From Clostridia bacterium (GTDB lineage: Bacteria; Bacillota; Clostridia; Christensenellales; UBA1242): a stretch of DNA of 64,000 nt. The notes under the pieces are model-generated. The model was not told the origin of the DNA. It saw only the letters and a program-made list of their open reading frames with translations, and ran no database searches. Positions 1 through 8,425 of this stretch are shown here, piece by piece. Each line of letters starts with the position of its first letter. Position 1 is the first letter of the stretch. The stretch lies in NCBI GenBank assembly GCA_016297915.1, contig JAEDFU010000003.1, positions 1 through 64,000 of the forward strand, in the 5' to 3' direction. The translations under genes were made by a program, and so were the position numbers.

Positions 1-324
<324 letters not shown>

Positions 325-430
325 ATATAAATAGATGATAATCGTAATTCAGTAAACAAATTCTTATAATTGTTAACATTTTTATAAATATGTAGTTGTG
401 AATGTACTTGTTAAAGTTCATTCATCCATT

Positions 431-546
431 ACTGGTGATTTTAGCAAAGGAGTAACACCTGTTCTCATCCCGAACACAGAAGTAAAGACCTTTAGCGCCG
501 AAGATACTTGCTTGGAAACGAGCCGGGAAACTAGGTCATTGCCAGT
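431..546 (+). rRNA. 5S ribosomal RNA
   Basis: A ~115-nt gene with the conserved 5S core (CCCGAACACAGAAGTAAAG) and complementary ends (CTGG near 432, CCAG near 542). It lies directly downstream of the 23S and is followed by a Rho-independent terminator, so it is the last gene of an rrn operon. Its final ~13 nt are the start of a tandem duplication. Confidence 0.95.
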
Positions 547-556
547 TTTTCAAATT

Positions 557-585
557 AAAGCATCTCATTAGAGATGCTTTTTTTG
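557..585 (+). terminator. Rho-independent terminator of the rrn operon
   Basis: Perfect stem AAGCATCTC / GAGATGCTT with an ATTA loop and a T run, immediately after the 5S gene. Confidence 0.9.
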
Positions 586-835
586 TTTGAAAAACAGGGC
601 AAGCCTAGTTTGGAGTGCAAAGCACTCCGTCTGCTTACACGCAGACGCCCGGCTCTACGAGCACGGAAAAATGCGAACAGACGCTCAAAGGAAATAATAT
701 AGCAAGAGGAAGTTCTTTGCATTTTAGCTTTTTATGAGGAAAAGTCTAGTTCGCAATTCCGAACAATGCAAAGACAAGCCCCAAAGATACAGACAAACGA
801 GTTCGGAATGAGGGTCATTGCCAGTTTTTCAAATT

Positions 836-864
836 AAAGCATCTCATTAGAGATGCTTTTTTTG
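836..864 (+). terminator. Second copy of the rrn terminator
   Basis: Identical to the hairpin at 557-585, duplicated with the tandem repeat unit. It would act as a back-up terminator for the rrn operon. Confidence 0.85.
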
Positions 865-1094
865 TTTGAAAAACAGGGCAAGCCTAGTTTGGAGTGCAAA
901 GCACTCCGTCTGCTTACACGCAGACGCCCGGCTCTACGAGCACGGAAAAATGCGAACAGACGCTCAAAGGAAATAATATAGCAAGAGGAAGTTCTTTGCA
1001 TTTTAGCTTTTTATGAGGAAAAGTCTAGTTCGCAATTCCGAACAATGCAAAGATAATCCCCAAAGATATCAGCAAAACTGTTGAAAATAGGGTA

Positions 1095-1123
1095 TTGAAA
1101 ACTCATTTTTTTTGTGATATAAT
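1095..1123 (+). promoter_or_regulatory. Vegetative promoter for the 1155 gene
   Basis: TTGAAA (1095-1100), 17-nt spacer, TGATATAAT (extended -10, TATAAT at 1118-1123). It rules out starts upstream of about 1130 for the following gene. Confidence 0.8.
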
Positions 1124-1154
1124 ATGCATAATAAGAATTATGGGGTTAGATAAT

Positions 1155-1661
1155 ATGGACAAAAAAGATATACATTATAATGTTGCGGATTTGGGATATT
1201 TTCACGACAATAAGGGTGATATCCACTTTGCAATCAAGTGCGATAATTGCATTTACGATATTAGAGACAAGGTCTTGAGGGGCGTGGAGGACGAAAATCC
1301 TTTTCAAATTAAAGTTCACCCTGACCCTTGCTATGGCTATGAACCAGAACGCTATGTTTTGTGTGACGGATATAATGTGCTAGTTAATGGTTTACCGGAA
1401 TTGGATGTCTTTTCGGAGTATGCTAATCTTAGACTGTACATTCTCGAATCTAAGCTTGAGGAGTATGTTGGCAGAACAGATTATTCTTTGCGTGAACTCG
1501 AAAAAATAAACAAAATGTACGCAAAATTTTATGAAATCAAAAACAATATTTTTCAAAGAATTTCAAACAAAGTCTATTTATCTGCAAAAAGAGCTTTGGA
1601 GCGTGATGAAAAATTAGCCAAAAAGGCAAAGACTGAGGATACTCAACAAAAAGATTTATAA
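1155..1661 (+). CDS. Hypothetical 168-residue cytoplasmic protein
   Basis: Not recognised. An in-frame ATG exists at 1095 but overlaps the -35 element of a near-consensus promoter, so the start is taken at 1155, preceded by GGGG at 1142-1145; ATG 1140 is also possible. The protein has no signal peptide or membrane segment. The middle is rich in Cys, Pro, Tyr and Asp, and the last ~50 residues are a charged, probably helical Lys/Glu-rich tail ending in QQKDL. A terminator follows at 1671, so it is a single-gene unit. Function unknown. Confidence 0.75.
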   Translation: MDKKDIHYNVADLGYFHDNKGDIHFAIKCDNCIYDIRDKVLRGVEDENPFQIKVHPDPCYGYEPERYVLCDGYNVLVNGLPELDVFSEYANLRLYILESKLEEYVGRTDYSLRELEKINKMYAKFYEIKNNIFQRISNKVYLSAKRALERDEKLAKKAKTEDTQQKDL

Positions 1662-1670
1662 ATTTTAGTT

Positions 1671-1717
1671 TTAAGTCTCAAAAAGCATGTAATTTGTTGT
1701 TTTTGGGACTTTTTTTG
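1671..1717 (+). terminator. Rho-independent terminator
   Basis: AAGTCTCAAAAA pairs with TTTTTGGGACTT (one G-U pair), followed by a T run. Confidence 0.7.
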
Positions 1718-1738
1718 AATATTTGAGATTTTTGGCTA

Positions 1739-1767
1739 TTGAAATGACAATTTGATTGTGATATAAT
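1739..1767 (+). promoter_or_regulatory. Vegetative promoter of the HipA-like gene pair
   Basis: TTGAAA (1739-1744), 17-nt spacer, TGATATAAT (TATAAT at 1762-1767). It has the same layout as the promoter at 1095. Confidence 0.8.
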
Positions 1768-1798
1768 CAAAATAATATAATTGTTTTTGTGGGGTTTT

Positions 1799-2791
1799 AT
1801 GGGAATTATTAAATATCTAAAGGATTTTTTAACCAGAAAAAAACAAAAAATTACGGAAACTACTCTTGAAAATTTTGACGATGTAAGACCACGACATCCA
1901 TCCCATGTCATTAATGGTATGCATGGCAAAAAGTTTTTTAGGTGTGACGGAAAACTCTTTGAGCCGTTATATGATGAATTGCGAAAAAATCCAGACTCAT
2001 CATATGACACTTATCTAAACGAATTGATTATCCAAAATCCAGACTACACACCAACAAGAGTCTCAGCTATGTTCAAGACAGTTATAGACGGCATTGGACA
2101 CAATGACGGTGCAAATAGAGAGATTTTGGCGTCTCGAATTGCTAACTTTATGGGTGTTCCTACGGTGTATAATTGTGCTTTTGATACTCCTTCAAACGGA
2201 ACGATTTTGTCTGTGGATTATATGAGGTATGGAGAGCATATTTTGGATTTATGTGGGACTCTAGACAATATTCGTCCAGAAGGTGAGGATGATGGATATT
2301 TTGATATTCTTTTTGGTCACGCCAATTTGGGCAAAATGTTACAGATGTATGTCGAGGCACTAAGATTTTATAAACATTATTACAATGTAAATTCTACAAA
2401 ATTAGTTAATGATTTTGCAAAAGAGTTTATTACAAGAGTGCATGTTTTGGGCGATAACGATTTTGGGTTTCACAATTTTGAGTTGTCTTGCGATAAGGAC
2501 AAAAACTTAAGACTAATGCCAATGTTTGATTATGAGGCAACTTTTGTAAGCCCCAATCAACAAGAAATTATCCGCAATATTGCTTATATCAAAAAGTATC
2601 TTCCAGATTTTGGTTTGGAAAAATTCAATCAGAGATTTGCAGAATTAGTCAAGCCTACAAATTTCAAAAAATTAGCATCTGGTCTTGACTCAAATTTTGC
2701 CAAGTCATCTTACGAATTTTTGAAACATCAACAAAGTGTTTTTGACTCATATACCAAGTATCTAGACCCAGAAAATGTCAAAGAGCTGTAG
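1799..2791 (+). CDS. HipA-like kinase-fold protein, copy 1
   Basis: 330 residues from ATG 1799, which has GTGGGG just upstream; a TTG at 1781 is less likely. The C-terminal half carries GDNDFGFHN (218-226) and, ~18 residues later, PMFDYE (D244). The spacing and residues resemble the catalytic-loop N-x-D-x-H-x-x-N and DFG-like aspartate regions of HipA-type Ser/Thr kinases. The N-terminal half has the phrase RIANFMGVPTVYN, shared with the next gene. No membrane segment. The family call is inference from motif spacing; the protein could be a distinct, uncharacterised kinase-like family. It forms an operon with the paralogue 11 nt downstream. Confidence 0.55.
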   Translation: MGIIKYLKDFLTRKKQKITETTLENFDDVRPRHPSHVINGMHGKKFFRCDGKLFEPLYDELRKNPDSSYDTYLNELIIQNPDYTPTRVSAMFKTVIDGIGHNDGANREILASRIANFMGVPTVYNCAFDTPSNGTILSVDYMRYGEHILDLCGTLDNIRPEGEDDGYFDILFGHANLGKMLQMYVEALRFYKHYYNVNSTKLVNDFAKEFITRVHVLGDNDFGFHNFELSCDKDKNLRLMPMFDYEATFVSPNQQEIIRNIAYIKKYLPDFGLEKFNQRFAELVKPTNFKKLASGLDSNFAKSSYEFLKHQQSVFDSYTKYLDPENVKEL

Positions 2792-2802
2792 TAGGGGGGA
2801 GT

Positions 2803-3903
2803 ATGCAAAAAATATTATATAGAGACATGGAAGATTATTCAAATGCCGATTCAAAACAGGAAGGGAATATCTTTGACGAGAGTGGTAGCATTGGTGGTTC
2901 GCTCGCCAAAAAATTTGTTCGTGTCAAAAATAAATATATTCGCAAATACATAGATATTCTACTACATGAAGATACAAGTTATGTGTCCAACATAGATAAG
3001 TTTATCAAGGAAAATTATGATACATTGACCGACGAATTGCCACTCCAATATGTATCGGTTTTGCTTAAAGGTCGCAGACAATATATGGGTCTTTTGGAAA
3101 ATGAAGTGGTTGGCTCAAAAATTGCAAATTTACTAAAAGTTCCGACCGTTTATAATGAACTTGTGTGGGTGGGAAACTCTATCAAGGTGATGTCTTTGGA
3201 CTTTGTCAAAACTGGAACAGAAGTGACTACACTGGAAAATGGGGTGTATGAGGAGACTCGTGACGGCACGATTATTCAGCACGAAGTTGGTGATTTTAAT
3301 AATGACTTCAGTTCCTGGGAGTCTTTGATTGATGCTCAGTTCAAAGGCGATAATCTGACTTATAACGAGATAGCTTATAACTCCAAAGCCGACAAGTCGC
3401 TATTTGATGTTTGTCTTGACGAAAAGACTAGACAAAAGTGCAAAGAACAACTAAAAAGAGACTTTGTTGCAGAGTATCTGCTTAGAACTATGATTTTGGA
3501 CGATGCTGATTTTTACCCTCGCAATGTTACAGTTATTCAAGATAAATTTCAACATAAATTCTATTTAGGTCCAGCAAATGACTTTGAGCTTATCTTAGTT
3601 CCAAGTGCAAACACCAGCGAAAGAAAGGATTTTTATGACCGTAACATAAGATATTTAATGAAAAAATATCCAAAGGAAACAATGGAGTTTTGTAACCATT
3701 TCAAAGAAGCGTTTTATCCGCAAGGCAACCTTAATCGTGATTTGATTGAGGATTTGATTCTATTCAATATCCCTTACAAAGATACACAACAAGAACTTAT
3801 CTCAAACATTTCTACAAATATCCAAAACTTTGATAAGTACTTTATGGAAAACTATTACGACCTAAAAGGCAAGCCATATTCTGCCTCCGATAGACAAAAG
3901 TAA
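2803..3903 (+). CDS. HipA-like kinase-fold protein, copy 2
   Basis: 366 residues, with a strong ribosome site (AGGGGGGAG) 11 nt after the previous stop. It is paralogous to the upstream gene: it shares SKIANLLKVPTVYN and a C-terminal LDDADFYPRN (232-241) followed by ANDFE (D260), which align with the candidate catalytic-loop and metal-binding residues of copy 1. It differs in a longer N-terminus and an acidic insert near residues 150-190. There is no HipB-like repressor gene nearby, so a classical toxin-antitoxin arrangement is not supported. No clear terminator follows. Confidence 0.55.
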   Translation: MQKILYRDMEDYSNADSKQEGNIFDESGSIGGSLAKKFVRVKNKYIRKYIDILLHEDTSYVSNIDKFIKENYDTLTDELPLQYVSVLLKGRRQYMGLLENEVVGSKIANLLKVPTVYNELVWVGNSIKVMSLDFVKTGTEVTTLENGVYEETRDGTIIQHEVGDFNNDFSSWESLIDAQFKGDNLTYNEIAYNSKADKSLFDVCLDEKTRQKCKEQLKRDFVAEYLLRTMILDDADFYPRNVTVIQDKFQHKFYLGPANDFELILVPSANTSERKDFYDRNIRYLMKKYPKETMEFCNHFKEAFYPQGNLNRDLIEDLILFNIPYKDTQQELISNISTNIQNFDKYFMENYYDLKGKPYSASDRQK

Positions 3904-4002
3904 ATCTTATAGACACAGATAAATTTGTGTAAATATCTTGTAGAAAATTTACAAAATTTATGATAATTTAAAATACCTTTCACAAAATGCTTTGCAATTT
4001 TA

Positions 4003-4031
4003 TTGACGAAAATTAACAAATTTGCTAAACT
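4003..4031 (+). promoter_or_regulatory. Promoter of the 4131 lipoprotein gene
   Basis: TTGACG (4003-4008), 17-nt spacer, TAAACT (4026-4031). It implies a ~90-nt leader. Confidence 0.6.
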
Positions 4032-4130
4032 TAATTATATAATTTTTGATTAGTGTTAGAATTGTCAAAAAATTGGTATAAAAAAGCATTTTTTTGGTGA
4101 TTATCTAAATACTTTATGGAGTATAAATTT

Positions 4131-5564
4131 ATGAAAAAGAAATTACTTTCGCTTATAATTATGTGCATAATGGCTGTTTCTATTTTCTTTACTGGCTGTT
4201 CTTGTTCCAAAGAAGGTCTCAAAGACAATCCAGCAACCGATGCAAATGTTATTAGCAACGGCGGACTAACTGTTGTTAAGGGCGATTACCTATATTATAT
4301 TAACGGCTACACCGATGAGACAACCCTAACCAAAGACGACAATAAATATGGCAAGGTTAATCATTCGGGTATCTATCGTACAAAATTAATTGACGGCAAA
4401 ATTCAAAAAGACAAAAACGGCTTCCTAATTTCATCTGACTTGGTTGTTTCCAAAGTTGCAGGATTTAGCAATGGCGGATTTTATATCATAGACGATTACA
4501 TCTATTATACAACCCCTTATATGAATCTTGATAGGGACGGCGTTTTGCAAAGCAGTAGAGTAGAGTTTCACAGGATTAATATCAACGGAACAGATGACAA
4601 AACAATATATACTACAAGCAAAAATGAAGATAACCTAGAGTGGTCACTATACAAGCTTGATGGCAAAGTATATTTGGCAACTTATGTAGATAGCAAAATA
4701 ATCATCGTCAACACCGAGACCAAAGATGTTGTTACAGAAATCAAAAGTTCTACATCACACGCTTTCTTGACTGAGACAAATTACAATACAAATATGTCAA
4801 AAAACAATGAGTTGCACAAGTATATCTATTACACAAGAGCAATTACATCTGATGACGGTCTTAGCGGAAATTACAAAGGCAATGTTGTATGCAAAGTAAA
4901 TATCGCAACAGGCGAGACTTCAACTTTGGAAAAGAGCCAAGATTATACTTACGAAATCAAACAAGTAAGCGCTACTAAGATTTATTACTTCAAGACAAAC
5001 TCAACAATATCTGGACTAAAACTATTGTATGCAAAGGATTTGTCCAGAGTTTGGCAAAATGCTGATGAGGAAAAAATAACCAATGCTGTTTATTCAAACT
5101 ACTATATTTGTTCGTTTGGTGACAACATTGTAATTGCCGATGATTCTAATGGCACATATATTATCAAAAACGGACTAAGCAATAAAATTTCTTCTGCCCA
5201 AAAGACTGTTTTGGGAATGAGTGGCAATAAGGCATATTATCTAAATAGTGATGTCCTATACTACTTTGATATAACTGCTACAGTTACCGATGGCGAGATT
5301 TCGATTAATACAGTTGGCGACACAGACAATAAGCGTACTATCACCAATAGCAAATATCTTGATTTTGATAATCAAAGAGTGTATGTATTCTGCGATTACA
5401 CATCCAAATCAAATATAACTAACAAATATCTCAACTACATTGAGTCAGATAATACAGAGAGATTTGTTGGCGTATTCGAAAATGCTGACAAACCAGCCCA
5501 ACCAAAACAAGACGAAAACTATGGCAAAGATCCAGATATCAAATATATTCCTTGGATTGATTAA
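4131..5564 (+). CDS. Lipoprotein with beta-propeller-like repeats (DUF5050-like)
   Basis: 477 residues from ATG 4131 (GGAG nine nt upstream), chosen over ATG 4116 because it gives a clean lipoprotein signal: MKKK, a hydrophobic stretch, then FTGC with the lipidated Cys at 23. The mature part is a series of short units built on 'YLYYIN', 'YIYYTT', 'KIYYFK', 'KAYYLN', 'YIYYTR', each followed by turns rich in Asp/Gly, as in DUF5050/beta-propeller surface proteins of Clostridia. It is exported and membrane-tethered; a sensory or binding role is likely, ligand unknown. Stand-alone gene with its own promoter and terminator. Confidence 0.7.
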   Translation: MKKKLLSLIIMCIMAVSIFFTGCSCSKEGLKDNPATDANVISNGGLTVVKGDYLYYINGYTDETTLTKDDNKYGKVNHSGIYRTKLIDGKIQKDKNGFLISSDLVVSKVAGFSNGGFYIIDDYIYYTTPYMNLDRDGVLQSSRVEFHRININGTDDKTIYTTSKNEDNLEWSLYKLDGKVYLATYVDSKIIIVNTETKDVVTEIKSSTSHAFLTETNYNTNMSKNNELHKYIYYTRAITSDDGLSGNYKGNVVCKVNIATGETSTLEKSQDYTYEIKQVSATKIYYFKTNSTISGLKLLYAKDLSRVWQNADEEKITNAVYSNYYICSFGDNIVIADDSNGTYIIKNGLSNKISSAQKTVLGMSGNKAYYLNSDVLYYFDITATVTDGEISINTVGDTDNKRTITNSKYLDFDNQRVYVFCDYTSKSNITNKYLNYIESDNTERFVGVFENADKPAQPKQDENYGKDPDIKYIPWID

Positions 5565-5566
5565 TC

Positions 5567-5597
5567 AAAAAAAACGACTTTTATGTCGTTTTTTTTG
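5567..5597 (+). terminator. Rho-independent terminator
   Basis: AAAACGAC - loop - GTCGTTTT with a long T run, just after the lipoprotein stop. Confidence 0.85.
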
Positions 5598-5668
5598 TGC
5601 CTTGTAACTTTCAAAAACTTATATATTTTTATACGATTTTCAAAGTCCTTTTTGTGCTTTCTATCTAT

Positions 5669-5689
5669 TTCGACATTTAACTTTATAAT
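5669..5689 (+). promoter_or_regulatory. Spo0A box next to a -10 element upstream of spo0A
   Basis: TTCGACA at 5669-5675 is the exact reverse complement of the Spo0A box TGTCGAA. It lies 9 nt before TATAAT (5684-5689), where no good -35 exists. This layout fits autoregulated transcription of spo0A; the role is inferred. Confidence 0.5.
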
Positions 5690-5803
5690 ACTCAAAAACA
5701 TTAATTTTTAAGCCATTTTTTGCGTTTGTAATAATTTGCAAAAGCCTGACATAAATGATATATTTTTAGAGTAAATTAAATAATTTTTTTAGGAGAAAGT
5801 TTT

Positions 5804-6601
5804 ATGGAAAAAAGAATTTCAAAAATTGTAGTGGTGGATGTAAACGAAGTGTATGCGATGGGGCTCAAAGATTACTTTTTGGAGAGTAGGGAAAATTTGA
5901 GAGTTGTGGCAACTTTTGGCAATATTATAGATGCTGTTGAATATATAAGTGACAACGATGTCGACATTGTCTTGACAGATATTGTTTTGCCAAATGCCGA
6001 CGGCTTTGACCTTATTCAAGAAATCAAGACTTTGGGACTTGCCAAGATGCCCAAAATTGTTATAGTGTCGGCACTTACAGGAGAGGGATTTATCCAAAAG
6101 GCTTTTAGCATGGGTGCATCTTACTACATGCTCAAACCTATCAACTACGAAGTCCTTGAGAGTAGACTACTAGACATTCTCAAAGACGAATTTGTAGGAA
6201 ATGTCAAAGAACCAGTACAAGTTCAAACACCAGTCGCACCTAAGCCTAAGAGCAAACAACTTGACGAGAGAATAACAAACATATTTATAACAGTCGGAAT
6301 TCCAGCTCATATCAAGGGCTATCAGTTTTTGCGAGAAGCAATCAAAATGGCTATAGACAGTCCAGATATCATCAATTCAATCACCAAAAAACTCTATCCG
6401 TCAATTGCAAATAAATTTGATACATCTGCAAGCAAGGTTGAGCGTGCCATAAGACATGCAATAGAGGTCGCTTGGAATAGAGGCAAGATAGAGAATATCA
6501 ACAATCTGTTTGGAATCCGTGTCTACGGCAACAATGAAAAACCAACCAATGGCGAGTTTATAGCCCTTGTTGCCGACAAAATGCTTATTGAGGGCGCTTA
6601 A
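5804..6601 (+). CDS. spo0A: Spo0A, master regulator of sporulation
   Basis: 265 residues. The N-terminal receiver domain (about 1-120) has phospho-acceptor D59 in LTDI, S89 and K111 in MLKP. The C-terminal DNA-binding domain (about 150-265) contains the diagnostic SKVERAIRHAIEVAWNRG helix and the EFIALVADK ending of the family. Start ATG 5804 has AGGAGAAAG at the right distance. When phosphorylated by the phosphorelay or by histidine kinases it binds 0A boxes and commits the cell to sporulation. Single-gene unit, with a possible 0A box in its own upstream region and a terminator at 6664. The length is typical. Confidence 0.97.
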   Translation: MEKRISKIVVVDVNEVYAMGLKDYFLESRENLRVVATFGNIIDAVEYISDNDVDIVLTDIVLPNADGFDLIQEIKTLGLAKMPKIVIVSALTGEGFIQKAFSMGASYYMLKPINYEVLESRLLDILKDEFVGNVKEPVQVQTPVAPKPKSKQLDERITNIFITVGIPAHIKGYQFLREAIKMAIDSPDIINSITKKLYPSIANKFDTSASKVERAIRHAIEVAWNRGKIENINNLFGIRVYGNNEKPTNGEFIALVADKMLIEGA

Positions 6602-6663
6602 TAATCTCAATATCTATAAGATAACCAAGTTCAATTTAAAAAACAATCACAATATGTCTTTGT

Positions 6664-6704
6664 ACTCCATTATTGCAGTTACTTGCAGTAATGGAGTCTT
6701 TTTG
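6664..6704 (+). terminator. Rho-independent terminator of spo0A
   Basis: ACTCCATTA pairs with TAATGGAGT around a 16-nt loop that itself contains TGCA repeats; a short T run follows. Confidence 0.75.
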
Positions 6705-6797
6705 GGATATTTTTAACCTTATTTTGATCACCTGAATATATGTGTAAAAAAAGATTACACCAAAGATTAATTTTTTGGAAAATATGTATAAAAAGTC

Positions 6798-6826
6798 TTT
6801 ACATTTTCATAATACTTAGATAAACT
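6798..6826 (+). promoter_or_regulatory. Promoter of the zinc-ribbon gene
   Basis: TTTACA (6798-6803), 17-nt spacer, TAAACT (6821-6826), about 40 nt before the start codon. Confidence 0.6.
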
Positions 6827-6866
6827 AGAGTAGTTTTTAAATAAACTTTGAAATTGGAGTAAATCT

Positions 6867-7403
6867 ATGAAACAAGTACAATATATAAAATGTCCTAGAT
6901 GTGAACTCAACTATATCCTCAAAAAAGATAAATATTGTGATGTTTGCAAGGCTGAGATGAAAGCTGGTTGCCTTGATGACAACGATTTGGATGAGTTGGA
7001 TGAAGGACTAGAACTTTGCCCAATCTGCAAAGTAAACTACATTCAAGATGACGAGACAATGTGCGCTTCTTGTCAAGAGGAACAACTAGAGGGCACATCA
7101 AACAAAGACGACGAACCAGATTGGAGAGGATTTGTTGATAAGGCTGATGAGGAAGACGAAGAACTTGATTTGTTGCCTGTTGAGGAAGATGAGGAAATCG
7201 ACGAGGAGCTAGAGGGTGCATTTGCCAAAGACCTCGAAAACGAATTTGATGACGAAGAGGAAGAAGACAGCGACAGCGATGAGAGTTTGGACGATGATGA
7301 CGACTTTGATGCTGTTGATGATGACGACTTTGACGACTACGATGAGGATGATGAGGACGATGTTGAAGACGATGAGGATGATGACGAGGATGACGATTTC
7401 TAA
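6867..7403 (+). CDS. Small protein with two zinc ribbons and a poly-acidic tail
   Basis: 178 residues, GGAGT ribosome site. Two CxxC pairs form each of two short zinc ribbons: CPRC/CDVC (about 9-29) and CPIC/CASC (about 51-69). From about residue 85 the chain is almost entirely Asp and Glu, ending in a run of DDD/EDD blocks to the stop. Such tails mimic nucleic acid or bind basic partners; the delta subunit of RNA polymerase has a similar tail but lacks zinc ribbons, so RpoE is not called. Cytoplasmic, single gene, function unknown. Confidence 0.75.
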   Translation: MKQVQYIKCPRCELNYILKKDKYCDVCKAEMKAGCLDDNDLDELDEGLELCPICKVNYIQDDETMCASCQEEQLEGTSNKDDEPDWRGFVDKADEEDEELDLLPVEEDEEIDEELEGAFAKDLENEFDDEEEEDSDSDESLDDDDDFDAVDDDDFDDYDEDDEDDVEDDEDDDEDDDF

Positions 7404-7440
7404 AAAAAATGTGAGATAATTTTCTCACATTTTTTTTTGT
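7403..7440. terminator. Bidirectional terminator between the zinc-ribbon gene and mscL
   Basis: AAATGTGAGA / TCTCACATTT flanked by A and T runs, located between two converging genes. Confidence 0.85.
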
Positions 7441-7457
7441 TATTTTTTAGTTTGTAA

Positions 7458-8123
7458 TTATTTGGATTTTTTGCTTTTGGTAGCTAGATTATCTCTAATC
7501 TCGGTCAAGAGCTCAATCATTAGGTCGTCTTTGCTAGGGGAAGTGTCTTTTGAGGACACTTGTTCGGTTGTCGGTTGCTCGCTTGTTTTGGAATCAGCGT
7601 TTGACTCGGCATTGTCTTTCTGGGCGTTAGTTTGACTTTCATTTTCTGTTTTGTTTTCTTGACTGCCCTCTTGCACAGTCTCTGTCATATTTTCGTCTTT
7701 GTCTTTTTTGTTTTTCTTCCAAAGTTTCTTTTGTTCTTTTGCGAGTTTTTTGGTCTCGTTGACTACTTGATTGCCAAATTTTTCGAGTTTGTTTTTGGAG
7801 TATGTGAAGATTTTAAACATAACAAATAGTGTGAATGCAATAATCAAAAAGTCAATAATTGTTTGAATAAAACTACCGTACTTGAGTGCAGTTTCGGCAA
7901 CTAGCACTTCACCACTTTCACCATACTGTGCTGGTCTTATAATCCATTTCCAGTCGCTTACATCAGCTCCGCCTACAGCACAAGATATAAGTGGCATAAT
8001 AATATCGTTTACAAGACTAGAAACAATCTTATTAAATGCAGCACCAATAATTACTGCAATTGCCAAATCCACTACATTGCCCTTGGCAATAAAAGCTTTG
8101 AATTCTGCCCAAAATTTTTTCAT
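7458..8123 (-). CDS. mscL: Large-conductance mechanosensitive channel MscL with extended tail
   Basis: 221 residues. The N-terminal amphipathic helix and first pore helix read FKAFIAKGNVVDLAIAVIIG, the hallmark of MscL; the second membrane helix is near residues 85-105 and a KNKLEKF cytoplasmic helix follows. It opens under osmotic down-shock to release solutes. Typical MscL is ~130-150 residues; here about 80 extra residues rich in Lys, Glu, Asn, Gln, Ser and Thr follow, ending in a short predicted helix (LMIELLTEIRDNL) that resembles the usual C-terminal bundle. AAGGAA lies upstream of the start. The tail looks like a low-complexity insertion before that helix. Confidence 0.93.
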   Translation of the reverse strand: MKKFWAEFKAFIAKGNVVDLAIAVIIGAAFNKIVSSLVNDIIMPLISCAVGGADVSDWKWIIRPAQYGESGEVLVAETALKYGSFIQTIIDFLIIAFTLFVMFKIFTYSKNKLEKFGNQVVNETKKLAKEQKKLWKKNKKDKDENMTETVQEGSQENKTENESQTNAQKDNAESNADSKTSEQPTTEQVSSKDTSPSKDDLMIELLTEIRDNLATKSKKSK

Positions 8124-8344
8124 AAATTTTTCCTTCTTTCTAAAATTATTAACATATGTATTTTAGCAAATTTGTCAAAAAAAATAAATACTTTTGTTAA
8201 ATTTTAGGCAAGAAATCCGAAAAGAATATCCATTTTTGCAAACAATAACTAAAAAATGGTGATTTTGCTATCACTGACTATAGTCTTAGTCCACAAAACC
8301 CATTAAGTTTTGTAGTTTACTTGCAAAATTGATATTTATGGGTA

Positions 8345-8373
8345 TTGACAAATTGCATGAGTTATTGTATTAT
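8345..8373 (+). promoter_or_regulatory. Promoter of the large surface protein gene
   Basis: TTGACA (8345-8350), 17-nt spacer, TATTAT (8368-8373). An ACAAAAC/GTTTTGT inverted repeat (8293-8313) and the palindrome GACTATAGTC (8276-8285) lie upstream and could be operators. Confidence 0.75.
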
Positions 8374-8390
8374 ATTAGTAACTATAATTG

Positions 8391-8412
8391 TACACATGTG
8401 CTGACATGTGTA
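8391..8412 (+). promoter_or_regulatory. Perfect inverted repeat in the leader of the surface protein gene
   Basis: TACACATGT and ACATGTGTA around GCTG. It lies just after the predicted transcription start and 5 nt before the ribosome site, so it could be an mRNA hairpin or a protein operator. Confidence 0.6.
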
Positions 8413-8425
8413 AATTGGGGGAGAA

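Larger units (their letters stand above)
534..1068 (+). repeat. Tandem duplication of 5S tail, terminator and spacer (period 279)
   Basis: Bases 534-774 recur without visible change at 813-1053, and similarity continues to about 789/1068. Each unit holds the last ~13 nt of the 5S gene, the terminator, and a spacer with GGAGTGC-AAA-GCACTCC and GTCTGC-loop-GCAGAC hairpins. No ORF of note is inside. The unit probably arose by unequal recombination between rrn copies; the second unit keeps a 5S stub but no 5S gene. Confidence 0.95.

Noticed and set aside
1799..3903. HipBA toxin-antitoxin module
   Set aside because: No small HTH antitoxin gene precedes or overlaps either HipA-like gene; both genes are paralogues instead.
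6919..7428. A 169-codon minus-strand frame opposite the acidic zinc-ribbon gene
   Set aside because: It is the His/Arg-rich mirror of the GAY codons of the acidic tail and has no independent signals.
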